DNA from: JAFKFI01 sp963795435
GTDB taxonomy: Bacteria; Pseudomonadota; Alphaproteobacteria; Acetobacterales; Acetobacteraceae
Assembly (NCBI GenBank): GCA_963795435.1
Contig: CAWCHV010000001.1
Coordinates: 186,001 to 250,000 of the forward strand
Length of the DNA stretch: 64,000 nt
Direction: 5' to 3'
The notes beneath the pieces are model-generated. The model did no database searches and was not told the origin of the DNA. It worked only from the letters and a program-made list of their open reading frames with translations. Below are positions 50,752 to 59,770 of the stretch, piece after piece. Position 1 is the stretch's first letter. Every line of letters begins with the position of its first letter. Made by a program: the position numbers and the translations under genes.

Positions 50752-51546
50752 TCATTGCGCCGCCGCTCCGGCCCCCAGGTGCCGGCCGCTGAACGGGCAT
50801 TCGCCACGACGGCGCTTGCGGGCCGCGACGGCGTAACTGCCCGGCTTTCGATCGGGGTCGTCGTTGGGGTGGACGATAGCGTCCACGTAGTCGGCCCAGT
50901 CCTCCGGGGCGAGCGTGTCGAGCAGGGTGGTGGCGTCGAGCGTCTGCTCGGCATAGGCGGCGCGGGGCAGCGGCTGGATCTGGGCGAGCGGCACGTCGGC
51001 GTCGAGCACGATCGGGGTGTGGGTCCGGGTGAGCCGCAGGTTTGTGAAGAGCGGCCCGAACCAGCGGTCGGTCTCGACGATGCCCTCATAGAGGGACACG
51101 CCAGGCACCGACGGCAGGTTGGCCGGAGCGCGGATCAGCAGACTCCAGCCCGGCGCGCTGCGGGCGATCAGGCCGGTCCAGATCTGCACGACACCGGGCT
51201 CGGGCAGCGCGGTGAGGAACGGGGGCGAGCAGCCCTGCGCCTCGGGCGGCGCGAAGCCGTCGAAATCGCCCGCGAAATGCGGGAATTGCGCGGCGCCGAG
51301 CGGCAGCCATTCGCCGGCCTCGGGATAGCTCCAGAACACCGCCTCGCCATCCCAGTAAAGGGACAGATCCATCGGCGAAAAGACGTGCCAGCCGAAGCCG
51401 GCGGCGGAGGTCACGGCATCGCAATAGCGGGTGGCGCGGGTCGGCAGGGTGCCGGCGGCCGAGCGGTCGGCGCGGACGGGCGGACGGGCGGCGGCGATCA
51501 GGCGATGAAAACGCACGCCGGGAGCTGAAATGTCTGGCGAGAGCAT
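50752..51546 (-). CDS. DUF6065-like protein
   Basis: 264 aa. GFGWHVFSPMDLSLYWDGEAVFW, then QIWTGLIARSAPGWSLLIRAPANLP, SLYEGIVETDRWFGPLFTNLRLTR and VLDADVPLAQIQPLPR, the layout I associate with the DUF6065 family; the C-terminus (DRKPGSYAVAARKRRRGECPF) is basic with a Cys. Function unknown. It lies 103 bp after a 56-aa repeat peptide gene on the same strand, probably co-transcribed, so it may modify, bind or export-assist that peptide; this is inference. Not a known RiPP enzyme. Confidence 0.6.
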   Translation of the reverse strand: MLSPDISAPGVRFHRLIAAARPPVRADRSAAGTLPTRATRYCDAVTSAAGFGWHVFSPMDLSLYWDGEAVFWSYPEAGEWLPLGAAQFPHFAGDFDGFAPPEAQGCSPPFLTALPEPGVVQIWTGLIARSAPGWSLLIRAPANLPSVPGVSLYEGIVETDRWFGPLFTNLRLTRTHTPIVLDADVPLAQIQPLPRAAYAEQTLDATTLLDTLAPEDWADYVDAIVHPNDDPDRKPGSYAVAARKRRRGECPFSGRHLGAGAAAQ

Positions 51547-51648
51547 GGCTTTGGTCCCGTTTTTCGGGCGACTGGGGCGAGCAGGGAAACGATAGCGACC
51601 TCGCGGCCTGACGGAGGGAGCACGCCGGCCGCGAGGTTCGCCCGAGGA

Positions 51649-51819
51649 TCAGCCCGCCTTGTAGGCGCGCCGGGCGCCGGCGCCGAGGCGGATGCGGCCG
51701 GAGTTCTTCACCGAAGCCGGCGGGGCCGACGGCAGGATCCTGGCGCCGGCGCCGAGGCGGATGCGGCCGGCATCGGCGATCTCGGGGCGGGCGACGGGCG
51801 GGAGAGCGGACTGGTTCAT
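51649..51819 (-). CDS. Repeat-containing short peptide, candidate RiPP-like precursor
   Basis: 56 aa (begins MNQSALPPVARPEIAD). It contains GRIRLGAGAR twice, 23 residues apart, encoded by two identical 29-bp stretches (51673-51701 and 51742-51770). AGGAG stands 8 nt before the ATG, so it is clearly translatable. No signal peptide, TM or Cys. A leader-like acidic/Pro segment followed by repeated short cores is the design of multi-core RiPP precursors, but an alternative is a small nucleic-acid- or protein-binding peptide. Preceded by a leader ORF and hairpin. Confidence 0.6.
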   Translation of the reverse strand: MNQSALPPVARPEIADAGRIRLGAGARILPSAPPASVKNSGRIRLGAGARRAYKAG

Positions 51820-51860
51820 TTTGAAACTCCTGTCTGGACCTGTGTGATCGCTGTCAGCAT
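51816..51860 (-). CDS. 14-codon leader ORF coupled to the repeat peptide
   Basis: MLTAITQVQTGVSK with a strong AGGAGGGG before its ATG. Its TGA overlaps the ATG of the 56-aa gene (ATGA), and it carries the Shine-Dalgarno of that gene. Such arrangements serve translational coupling or attenuation. Confidence 0.4.
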   Translation of the reverse strand: MLTAITQVQTGVSK

Positions 51861-51883
51861 GACCCCTCCTGATTGCCAAAATG

Positions 51884-51921
51884 CCAACGGCCCGGCTCGC
51901 AGGTGCGAGCCGGGCCGTTGG
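51884..51921 (-). promoter_or_regulatory. Perfect 18-bp stem hairpin upstream of the repeat peptide
   Basis: Left arm CCAACGGCCCGGCTCGCA and its exact complement, with only GG between. In the minus-strand transcript it precedes CATTTTGG, so it could act as an attenuator in the peptide leader. It lies in the divergent gap to the SARP regulator and may equally be an operator. Confidence 0.5.
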
Positions 51922-52090
51922 CGGATCCGACAAAAACGGGAGGAAAACGTCAATCAAGCGCAATTCGCCCGTTGACCTCCCAACATCTAGGAGGATTTTC
52001 CGCAGCGGTCAAGGACTATTTTCCTGACAACCTCTGCTTGCCGTGCCGGGATGTTGTCACTAGTTTGTGACCGGCATACAGGAGCGATTC

Positions 52091-53743
52091 ATGTCCCTCG
52101 CGCTCCATCGGCAGGCGGGGCCTCGCCTATGGCTGCACCTGATCGGCTCGATGCAGGCGGTGGACGCGCACGGGAGCAGTCTCCTACCGCGAACCCGCAA
52201 GGCGCGGGCGGTGCTGGCGATACTGGCGCTCGCAGCGCCGAAGCCTGTGACGCGCGCCCGCATCACCGCCCTGCTGTGGAGCCGGCGGGAACGCGAGCAG
52301 GCGCGCGGCTCACTGCGGCAGTGCATCCACGAGCTGCAGGGACTGCTGCAACCGCTCGGCCCCGGCATCATGGAGGCGGATCGCGAGCAGCTGCGCCTGA
52401 CCGACCTAGCGGTGTGGATCGACCTGCGCGAGGCCGGCGCGACCGGCGGCGTGCTGCTGGAGGATCTCGGCGGGCTCGATCCCGCCTTCGACGCCTGGTT
52501 GGAAGCCGAGCAGGCGTCGCTCACTCCCCCTGCCTCGCCGGTCGCCCCGACGGAGCGTGCCGTGCGGCTCGGGGTGCGGCCGCTGCGGGTGCTGGGCCTG
52601 GAGGACGGCACGCCGGAGGATCGCGCGCTGGCCGACGGCCTGGGACACGAGATCGCCGCCGCGTTGTCGCGTTTCCGATGGATCGGGTGCCTGTCCCCCT
52701 CGACGCTATGGGAGACGGCGCACCGCGACCCCGCCTCGGTGGATGCCGAATATTTGCTGGACGGCATGGTGCGGCTTGCCGGGAAGCAGGTTCGCGTCGC
52801 GCTGCGCGTGCAGGACATGCGCGCCGGCGGAGAGGTGGCGTGGGCGCGCAATTTCGACCACGCGGCGACGGACCTGCTGGCCCTACAGGATGAGATCGCC
52901 GCGGAAACCGCGGCCCAAGTCGAGCCGGAGCTGCTATTGCGCGAGGGCGCCAGGGCCGCTTCTCGCGCGACCCGGACGCCAACCGCGCACGATCTCACCC
53001 TCGCCGCCATCCCCGGCATCCTGCGCCTCGAGCGCGACGCCTTCGAGCGCGCCGGCAGGATGCTCGCCGAGGCGGTGAGGCTCGCCCCCGAAAACGTGCC
53101 GGCACACGCTTGGTCGGCCTACTGGCACGTCCTCGCGGTCGGCCAGGGCTGGGACGGGGACGCCGGAGCGGCGATGGCGAAAGCCGGGGCCCTGGCCGAG
53201 CGCGCGGTGACGCTCGACCCGTCGGATGCGCGCGCGCTGACCATCGCCGGCCACGTGCGGAGCTTCCTCGATCGGCAGGCGGACGAGGCCCTGGTGCTGC
53301 ATGAGCGAGCGCTGGCGCTCAATCCAGCGCTGCCCCTGGCCTGGATGATGTCGGGCTTGGCGTATTGCTATCGCGGCGAGCACATCGAGGCGATCCGCCG
53401 CATCGAGCGGGCGCGCCGTCTCTCGCCGTTCGACCCGCACGCCTTCTTCTTCGACATGGCCATGATGCAGCCGCATCTGGCGCTCGGCGAGTACGACCGA
53501 GCTTGCCTGCTGGGCCGGCTCACCGTTCAGCTCAAGCCCGGCTTCTCGTCGAGCTGGAAGGTGCTGCTTTCGGCATTGGGCCATCTCGGTCGCGGCGCGG
53601 AGGCGGCCGAGGCACGCGCGCGGCTGCTGGCACTGGAGCCGGATTTCTGCATCAGCGAGGCGATTCGGCGCTCGCCCCTGCTGCGGCCCGCGGACCTGGC
53701 TCGGTTCGCCGAGGGGCTGAGGCTCGGCGGACTGCCGGAGTAG
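52091..53743 (+). CDS. SARP-type transcriptional regulator with TPR domain
   Basis: 550 aa from ATG 52091 (AGGAG at 7 nt; an upstream GTG 52067 lacks one). N-terminal winged helix of the SARP/OmpR type (LWLHLIGSMQAVDAHGSSLLPRTRKARAVLAILALA, SRREREQARGSLRQCIHELQ). The middle part resembles the TolB-like/adenylate-cyclase-associated domain (PLRVLGLEDGTPEDRALADGLGHEIAAALSRFRWIGCLS; GGEVAWARNFDHAATDLLALQDEIA). C-terminal TPR helices (ALAWMMSGLAYCYRGEHIEAIRRIERARRL). Divergent from the repeat peptide/DUF6065 pair, which it probably controls. Confidence 0.78.
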   Translation: MSLALHRQAGPRLWLHLIGSMQAVDAHGSSLLPRTRKARAVLAILALAAPKPVTRARITALLWSRREREQARGSLRQCIHELQGLLQPLGPGIMEADREQLRLTDLAVWIDLREAGATGGVLLEDLGGLDPAFDAWLEAEQASLTPPASPVAPTERAVRLGVRPLRVLGLEDGTPEDRALADGLGHEIAAALSRFRWIGCLSPSTLWETAHRDPASVDAEYLLDGMVRLAGKQVRVALRVQDMRAGGEVAWARNFDHAATDLLALQDEIAAETAAQVEPELLLREGARAASRATRTPTAHDLTLAAIPGILRLERDAFERAGRMLAEAVRLAPENVPAHAWSAYWHVLAVGQGWDGDAGAAMAKAGALAERAVTLDPSDARALTIAGHVRSFLDRQADEALVLHERALALNPALPLAWMMSGLAYCYRGEHIEAIRRIERARRLSPFDPHAFFFDMAMMQPHLALGEYDRACLLGRLTVQLKPGFSSSWKVLLSALGHLGRGAEAAEARARLLALEPDFCISEAIRRSPLLRPADLARFAEGLRLGGLPE

Positions 53744-53760
53744 CGGTTCGGCGGGCAAGC

Positions 53761-55541
53761 TCAGGCGGCGAACGTCAACAGAGTGCCGGTCCCGTGGTCC
53801 GAACTGGCGATCAACTGGCCCGGGCCGGGGCTGGAGCCCTTGAACGCCAGGTCGGCCACCTGCGAGGCGCTGTTCGAGACCTGCAACACGCCCGTCGGAG
53901 TGAGTGGGCTGAGCGTCACGTTCGCGAACGCAAAGCTCTTGAGGTCGATCGTATCGCCCGCACCGAAGTTGGCGAGCTGCGGTCCCGCGTAGGCGAGCGG
54001 ATTGCCGACATTGATGCCGAACAATCCCGCATCGTCGATCGCAAGCTCGCTGGGGGCCAGGAAACGCATTGTCGTGTTCGCGCCAAGCGCGGCCGCGACC
54101 TCCATCGTGGCGCCGCCGCCGAGCTGGAAGACTCCGGCGCTGGCAGGATCGATCGCCGCCGTCACGTCAAGCGACCCGGCAATCTGGGCGGTCCCGTCAT
54201 CCAGGACGGTCGGGACGATGTTGGAGCCATTCAGCGTCGGGGTGCTGCCGGCGTCGACCGCGAGAGTTCTGGAAGTTGTTGAACGAACCGGTGCCGATGC
54301 CGCCGATCGAGCCGACCCCCGGCGCCAGTTCCAAGGTGTTGCTGGCACCCGCCGCCGTCGATCCGCCGACGGCGCCGGCAAACACGGCACCCGGCTCGAC
54401 CACGAGCGTATTGGTGCCGCCGCCGGCGAATTTGAGCGCATAGGCGCCGCCCGCGAGCGTGCCGGCGTTGACGACCGTTCCGGCGGCGCCGCCGACGAAG
54501 ACGCCGAATCCCGTACCTGAGATCAACCCGCCTGCGGCATTGGTGACGAGGCCGCCCGCTTCGAGGTCGGCGCCGGTGCCACCGCCGCTGATGCTGCCGG
54601 CGTTGTCCAGGGTTCCGGCTTCGCCTCCGGCTCTGGCTCCGAAAAAGACTCCGGCGGTGACGCCTCCCGAGATGGACGCTCCCGAACTGTTCGTGACGCT
54701 CCCGCCAAACGTGAGGAGGGCGCCATTCTTCGTGCCCTCGATGCTGCCGCTATTCTCGACCGTGCCGGAAGCGCCATCGATGAAGACGCCCGCCGCCGAG
54801 AAGTCCGGCGCAAATCCGGGGCCCGACTTGATCGACCCACCCGCGAGATTCTTCACGTCGCCGCCATTGAACAGGCCAACCCCGTCGTCCACGGTCGCCA
54901 CGATGCTGCCCGAGTTCGTGACTGTGCCGACGAGCCCGTTTATCTTGACGCCGTCTTCGCCGCCCTGGATCGAGGCCGTATTGGTGACGGAACCGCCGCC
55001 GTCCAGCGCCACCCCATAGGCCGTCGCGCTGATGTTTCCGTGGTTCGTGACGCTGCCCGGACCGCCGGTGATGAAGACGCCGGACCCGGACGCGTCGCCC
55101 ACGTGGATCGCGCCGCCGGCGGAGATCGACCCGCCGGCGGCGTTTGTCACGCTGCCGCCGGCGGCGAATGCGATTCCGTCGCCCGAGATCACCAACGTGG
55201 AGTTGACGACAGTACTGCCGATGCCCACGCCGTCGACAGTGCCCGCGTTGGCGACCGTTCCGCCTGCGCCGTTGATCAGGATGCCGGCGATGCCGCCTGA
55301 GATGAGCGCGCCGGGGCCATTGCCGACAGTGCCGCCGGCCGCGAGCGAGATGCCAAGCCCGCCCGACGCGGTGATCGTGCCGTCGTTCTCGATCGGCCAC
55401 GGGTTCGTGGCCGGTCCGTCGATGCCATCGACCCCGATCCCCGTCGAGATCACGGCGCCCGTGCTGGAAATGCTGGTCAGGTGCTTGCTGTTGGGACCGA
55501 GAACGACCGGACCAGTCGTGGTGTCGCGGATGTGCAATGTC
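53761..55541 (-). pseudogene. Beta-helix repeat surface protein with frameshift
   Basis: About 590 codons from ATG 55541 (MTLHIRDTTTGPVVLGPNS). Many repeats of the kind NAGTVDG.....G.SVTNAAGGSI.AGG, typical of right-handed beta-helix, autotransporter-passenger-like proteins. A 1-nt insertion near 54267-54268 (CAGAACTCTC) shifts the frame; removing one A restores FNNFQTLAVDAGST. The C-terminus (NFGAGDTIDLKSFAFANVTL... PGPGQLIASSDHGTGTLLTFAA) resembles ends of type I-secreted alphaproteobacterial adhesins. No signal peptide and no barrel domain. Confidence 0.7.
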
Positions 55542-55711
55542 ATTGATTGTCTCCCGGAGCCAAGCAGGTTGCGGCCGTCGCGGGCTGGATGCGTCAGGGA
55601 AGCGGCGAAGACCACTTCCGCCACCGAGCATACCAGCGGCCTTTGATGATGGCGCTCATTCAGAAGGCCAGGACCGGCAGCCGTTCGGCCTAGTACTTAT
55701 TGCGAGGAGGC

Positions 55712-55819
55712 ATGATTGCCGGGTCGCGGATCATACGTGCCATCGCCCGTGTGGCCGCCGACGCGGAACTCGGAGCACAAGCGCGCCGCTATCTCGATCG
55801 CTACTTCCGGGGGCCGTAG
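55712..55819 (+). CDS. Possible 35-aa basic peptide
   Basis: Begins MIAGSRIIRAIARVA, ends YLDRYFRGP. AGGAGG immediately before the ATG (1-nt spacing, too close to be ideal). It would form one amphipathic helix. Overlaps the 3' end of the opposite-strand cupin by 19 bp. Confidence 0.3.
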   Translation: MIAGSRIIRAIARVAADAELGAQARRYLDRYFRGP

Positions 55820-56121
55820 AACAGCACCCACACGGAAAAGTCTCGCGAGATATCCTCGAAACCATGCGCGACGTGCGCGGCGCAAAAGAGCACGTCGCCC
55901 GGGCCAACCCCGGTCACCTTGTCCTCGACCCGGTATCGGCCGGTGCCGGCGGCGACGAAATAGAGTTCATCGCGTTCATGCGGAACCTGCGGCCCATCGG
56001 TCGGGCGGGCCGCGAACCGGACTTCGAGATCGCCGTCGACGAATACCTCGGCCGATCGCCCCAGCGTGCGTGGCAAAGCGAGCGCGGCGGCAAGCGACAC
56101 GGGCGGGGGTGTGCGGTCCAT
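55801..56121 (-). CDS. Small cupin-domain protein
   Basis: 106 aa from ATG 56121. Cupin motifs PQVPHERDELYFVAAGTGRYRVED and GVGPGDVLFCAAHVAHGFEDIS, then VWVLFYGPRK. A single-domain cupin (ligands H, E, H). It starts 14 bp after the CoA-transferase gene on the same strand and is probably in one operon with it, possibly acting on the same substrate class. Confidence 0.75.
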   Translation of the reverse strand: MDRTPPPVSLAAALALPRTLGRSAEVFVDGDLEVRFAARPTDGPQVPHERDELYFVAAGTGRYRVEDKVTGVGPGDVLFCAAHVAHGFEDISRDFSVWVLFYGPRK

Positions 56122-56135
56122 GGTTCGTCCTCCCG

Positions 56136-57272
56136 TCAGGCCCCGCCGAGCACGGCGTCGTTGTCCTCCCCGAGCACGGGCGCGGGGCGGTGGATCGGCG
56201 GGCGGGTGCCGTCGATGGTCCAGGGCGCGGAAACCAGCTTCATATTCATCCCCGGCGGAGACTGGAAGATGCCGAGCGCCTGGCTTTGCGGATGCGCCAA
56301 CGCCTCGGCGGCGTCGAGGATGGGCGCACAGGGGATGCGGTTGCCGCCCAGCAACTCCACCCATTCGTCGCGCGGGCGCGTCGCGAGCACCGACTCGATC
56401 AGGGGGATCAGCAGGTCGCGGTTGGCGATGCGGGCGGGGTTGCCGGCGAAGCGCGGGTCCTCGATCCATTCGGGGCGGCCGAGCAGGCGGGCGAGGCCGG
56501 CGAACAGCGCGTCGCCGGCGCAGCCGATCATCATCGGCCCGGTGCCGGTGGAGAACACGCCGTAGGGCACGATGGTCGCGGCGGCGTTGCCGGCGCGCGG
56601 CGCCACCCGGCCGGTCGCCTGGTAATTGGCAAAACCGCCATCGCGCCAAAACAGCGAGGTCTCCAGCAGGGAGGTCTCGACGACCGCGCCCTTGCCGGTG
56701 CTCGCGCGGCGCAGCAGCGCGCCGAGCGTGGCGATCGCCGCCAACATGCCGGCGCCCTTGTCGACGATGCCGCCGGGCACCAGCAGGGGCTCGCCGTCGG
56801 GCTCGCCGTTGCTGTTCATCTGCGAGGACAGCGCCTGAGCGAGCCCGTCATAGGCGCTCCAGGCCGACCACGGGCCTTTCGAGCCGTAGGCGCCGATCGC
56901 GCAGTAGATCAGGCGCGGGTTGAGCGTCAGCGCCTCCGCCCCGCCGAGGCCGAGCGTCTCGGCGGCGCCGGGGCGCATGTTGTGGACGAACACGTCGGCC
57001 TCCGCGACGAGGCGCTTGAGCGCGGCGACGTGCTCGGGGCGCTTGAAGTCGAGGGTCACCGAACGCTTGTTGCGGTTGATCGCCTGGAAGCTCGCGCCGT
57101 GGCCGTTCCAGTAGGGTGGCGCCCAGCCGCGCGCGTCGTCGCCGCCGTTCGGCTTCTCGATCTTGATCACGTCCGCGCCGAGGTCGCCGAAGATGGTGCC
57201 CGTGACCGGTCCCGCGAGATTGGAGCAGGCCTCGATGACCTTGGCGCCGGCGAGCGGCCCGGTATATGGCAT
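56136..57272 (-). CDS. Family III CoA-transferase (CaiB/BaiF type)
   Basis: 378 aa from ATG 57272. PLAGAKVIEACSNLAGPVTGTIFGDLGADVIKIEKP is the family's N-terminal signature. The catalytic Asp lies in SAYDGLAQALSS, and NRNKRSVTLDFKRPEHVAALKRL and NAAATIVPYGVFSTGTGPMMIGCAGDALFAGL follow. Full-length family III enzyme, moving CoA between carboxylic acids. Likely part of a small carboxylate or xenobiotic degradation operon with the cupin. The exact acid is unknown. Confidence 0.88.
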   Translation of the reverse strand: MPYTGPLAGAKVIEACSNLAGPVTGTIFGDLGADVIKIEKPNGGDDARGWAPPYWNGHGASFQAINRNKRSVTLDFKRPEHVAALKRLVAEADVFVHNMRPGAAETLGLGGAEALTLNPRLIYCAIGAYGSKGPWSAWSAYDGLAQALSSQMNSNGEPDGEPLLVPGGIVDKGAGMLAAIATLGALLRRASTGKGAVVETSLLETSLFWRDGGFANYQATGRVAPRAGNAAATIVPYGVFSTGTGPMMIGCAGDALFAGLARLLGRPEWIEDPRFAGNPARIANRDLLIPLIESVLATRPRDEWVELLGGNRIPCAPILDAAEALAHPQSQALGIFQSPPGMNMKLVSAPWTIDGTRPPIHRPAPVLGEDNDAVLGGA

Positions 57273-57426
57273 CTGTCGGTTTCCTTCCCCCGTCGATGCT
57301 GGCAGTGTTCCTGGAGAAAGCCGCCCTGTCACCGCCTTGTGTTACGCGGCGGGTGCCGACGCGGCGTTGTCTTGATTATAGTCCGCCGCCTCCGTTTCGA
57401 GGCACGCTGCGCCGTCCTGGCGTGGC

Positions 57427-59523
57427 GTGCCGGCGACCATCAAGGATCCTCGGTTGGATTCCAACCACGCCGTCACCCGAGACGCTTCGCCAGCCCGGCC
57501 GCGCGCCCCGTCGCGCTGGGCCGCCGCCGCGCGGGCCGCGCTGCGGACCTTCCGGAGCGAGCTCGGCGGCAGGCAGGTGACGACGCCCGACGCGTGCGAG
57601 TCTCCGGAACCCGCGTTGCTCGAAGCACTGGGCGTGGCGGTCTACACGACGGATCTGTCGGGGCGGATCACGTATTTCAACGAAGCCGCGGCCGAGCTCT
57701 GGGGTTGCCGGCCGGTGCTCGGGGACGCGCGGTTCTGCGGCTCGTGGCGGCTGTTCTGGCCGGATGGTGCCCCGATGCGCCATGACGAGTGCCCGATGGC
57801 GGTGGCGGTGCGTGAACAACGCGCGGTGCATGGCGGCGAGGCAGTGGCCGAGCGGCCGGATGGCACGCGCGTGCCGTTCGCCGCCTACCCGACGCCGCTG
57901 CGCGACGCGGCCGGCGCGATCGTCGGCGCGCTCAACGTGCTGGTCGACATCAGCGGGCGCAAGGCGACGGAGGCGGCGCTCGCCGACAGCGAGGCCCGGT
58001 TGCGCGCGGTGTTCGAGACCACCCCGGAGTGCATCAAGGTGGTGGCGCCGGACGGCACCTTGCTGCGGATGAACCCGGCGGGGATCGGCATGGTCGAGGC
58101 CGAATCGCCTGGCAAGGTCGAGGGCCGCTCGGCGTTCGGCCTGATCGCCCCGGAGGACTTGGCCGTCTGGCAGGCGAACCACGCCCGCGTCTGCGCCGGC
58201 GAGGCGATGAGCTGGGAGTTCGCAATTGTGGGGCTGCGCGGCGGCCGGCGGCGAATGGAGGCGCACGCCGCGCCGCTGCGGCTGCCCGACGGCAGAATCG
58301 CGCAACTCGCGATCGCGCGTGACGTAACGGCCCGGCGCGAGGCGGAGCAGCGGCAGTCCTTGCTGGCGGGCGAGGTCGATCACCGCGCCAAGAACGTGCT
58401 CGCCGTGGCGCTTTCCTTGATCCGGCTGACCCGCGCCGAGGACCCGCGCCGCTTCGCCGAGGCGGTGGAAGGCCGCATCGCCGCCCTCGCCCACGCGCAT
58501 ACGCTGCTCGCCGACGAGCATTGGGTCGGCGCCGAACTGCGGTCGGTGGCAGAGACCGAGCTCGCCCCCTACCTGGGCGCGCGCTGCGCGGAGTTGGGCG
58601 GGCCGCCGGTGGTCCTGGCGCCGGGTGCGGTTCAGCCGGTGTCGATGGTGCTGCACGAGCTCGCCACCAACGCGGCCAAGTTCGGCGCGCTGTCGCGTCC
58701 CTCCGGACATCTCGAGCTGAGCTGGACGGTGCGGGCCGACGGCGCGCTGCGTCTGATCTGGGAGGAGAGCGGCGGCCCGCCGGTTACGTCGGCCGGACAG
58801 CCGGGGTTCGGCACGAAACTCATCGAAGCGACGGTGGGCTCGCAACTCGGCGGCACGGTGAGGCGTGACTGGCAGCCAGAAGGCCTGCGATGCGAGATCG
58901 TCATCGCGGCGCAATGGTTGCTGCCGGACGGCGGCGCCGAGCCGGCGGGAGCGCCGGCGCTGGTCCCGGAGCTGTCCGACGCGGGACTCCGGGGCGACGG
59001 TACGGCTCCAAACCTTCCCCGGGTTTTGGTTGTCGAGGACGAGTTGGTGGTCGCGATGGAGTTCGAGGCAACGCTGCGCCGGCTCGGCTACGAGGTGATC
59101 GGACCGGCCGCCACGCTTGGCGAGGCGTTGCGGCTGGTCGAGACCGAGGACCGGATCGACGCCGCCGTGCTCGACGTCAACCTGGCCGGCAGCTCGTCCT
59201 ACCCCGCCGCCGAGGCGCTGGCCCGGCGCGGCGCGCGGGTCGTCTTCGCGACCGGCTACGGCGAGGTGGCGGAGGAGTGGCGGGATGCCGGGCGGGCCAG
59301 GGTATTGCGCAAGCCGCTCGGGTCGGGCGAACTCGAGGCGGCGCTGCGGCAGGTCATCGCCCGTCCGGCTGCCCGGCACCCTGCCCTTCCGGACCCGGCC
59401 ATCGGGCCGGCCACGCGCCGTAGGGATCGCCTTGACGGGCCGATCACCTCCAATCCGGAATTCGTACCTGGCTTGCCCTGCTCGGCGCCGTCTAGTCGGC
59501 CTCGGGGCACTCCACGGTGTTGA
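57427..59523 (+). CDS. Hybrid PAS-PAS-HWE histidine kinase with C-terminal receiver
   Basis: 698 aa, soluble. PAS1 at about 60-180 (LGVAVYTTDLSGRITYFNEAAAELWG) and PAS2 at about 190-310 (FETTPECIKVVAPDGTLLRMNPAG). HWE kinase H-box GEVDHRAKNVLAVALSLIRL near 319. ATPase HELATNAAKFGALSRPSGHLELSW and GFGTKLIEATVG. Receiver at about 535-650 (VLVVEDELVVAMEFEATLRRLGYEVIGPAA, AVLDVNLAG phospho-Asp, LRKPL Lys). A full PAS hybrid sensor, cytoplasmic, fitting the EcfG-type stress network. The last 40 residues are low-complexity. Confidence 0.88.
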   Translation: MPATIKDPRLDSNHAVTRDASPARPRAPSRWAAAARAALRTFRSELGGRQVTTPDACESPEPALLEALGVAVYTTDLSGRITYFNEAAAELWGCRPVLGDARFCGSWRLFWPDGAPMRHDECPMAVAVREQRAVHGGEAVAERPDGTRVPFAAYPTPLRDAAGAIVGALNVLVDISGRKATEAALADSEARLRAVFETTPECIKVVAPDGTLLRMNPAGIGMVEAESPGKVEGRSAFGLIAPEDLAVWQANHARVCAGEAMSWEFAIVGLRGGRRRMEAHAAPLRLPDGRIAQLAIARDVTARREAEQRQSLLAGEVDHRAKNVLAVALSLIRLTRAEDPRRFAEAVEGRIAALAHAHTLLADEHWVGAELRSVAETELAPYLGARCAELGGPPVVLAPGAVQPVSMVLHELATNAAKFGALSRPSGHLELSWTVRADGALRLIWEESGGPPVTSAGQPGFGTKLIEATVGSQLGGTVRRDWQPEGLRCEIVIAAQWLLPDGGAEPAGAPALVPELSDAGLRGDGTAPNLPRVLVVEDELVVAMEFEATLRRLGYEVIGPAATLGEALRLVETEDRIDAAVLDVNLAGSSSYPAAEALARRGARVVFATGYGEVAEEWRDAGRARVLRKPLGSGELEAALRQVIARPAARHPALPDPAIGPATRRRDRLDGPITSNPEFVPGLPCSAPSSRPRGTPRC

Positions 59524-59599
59524 CCCAGAACAGGGGCACGATGAGAAGCCCGGCGCCTAGCCAGACCACACCCCACTGGATCGCTTGGATTAGAACCAT
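59492..59599 (-). CDS. Possible 35-aa single-TM protein
   Basis: Begins MVLIQAIQWGVVWLGAGLLIV, ends VECPEAD. One clear TM helix with a polar tail holding one Cys. Only GGAA in CCGGAATAAA hints at a Shine-Dalgarno. The 3' end overlaps the tail of the kinase gene by 32 bp. Too short for family assignment. Confidence 0.4.
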   Translation of the reverse strand: MVLIQAIQWGVVWLGAGLLIVPLFWVNTVECPEAD

Positions 59600-59770
59600 T
59601 CTGGTTTATTCCGGACCGTTGGTAGTGACTCGATCACACCATAGCGATTAAACTTATGTCATACGATTTTCATTAATCGGTCGTCAAATCGTTCTTTCGG
59701 GCGTCGTTTGACGCTGCGGCCGTCGGGCCGTACGCTGCGACGCGGGTCCATTCCACCCAACCGGAGAGCG

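Noticed and set aside
51884..51921. Hairpin as a simple rho-independent terminator of a plus-strand gene
   Set aside because: No gene on the plus strand ends here and no T-run follows on that strand; a leader/operator role fits better.
57376..59379. 667-codon minus-strand frame over the hybrid kinase
   Set aside because: Low-complexity Arg/Ala/His-rich shadow frame; the plus-strand kinase has all catalytic boxes.
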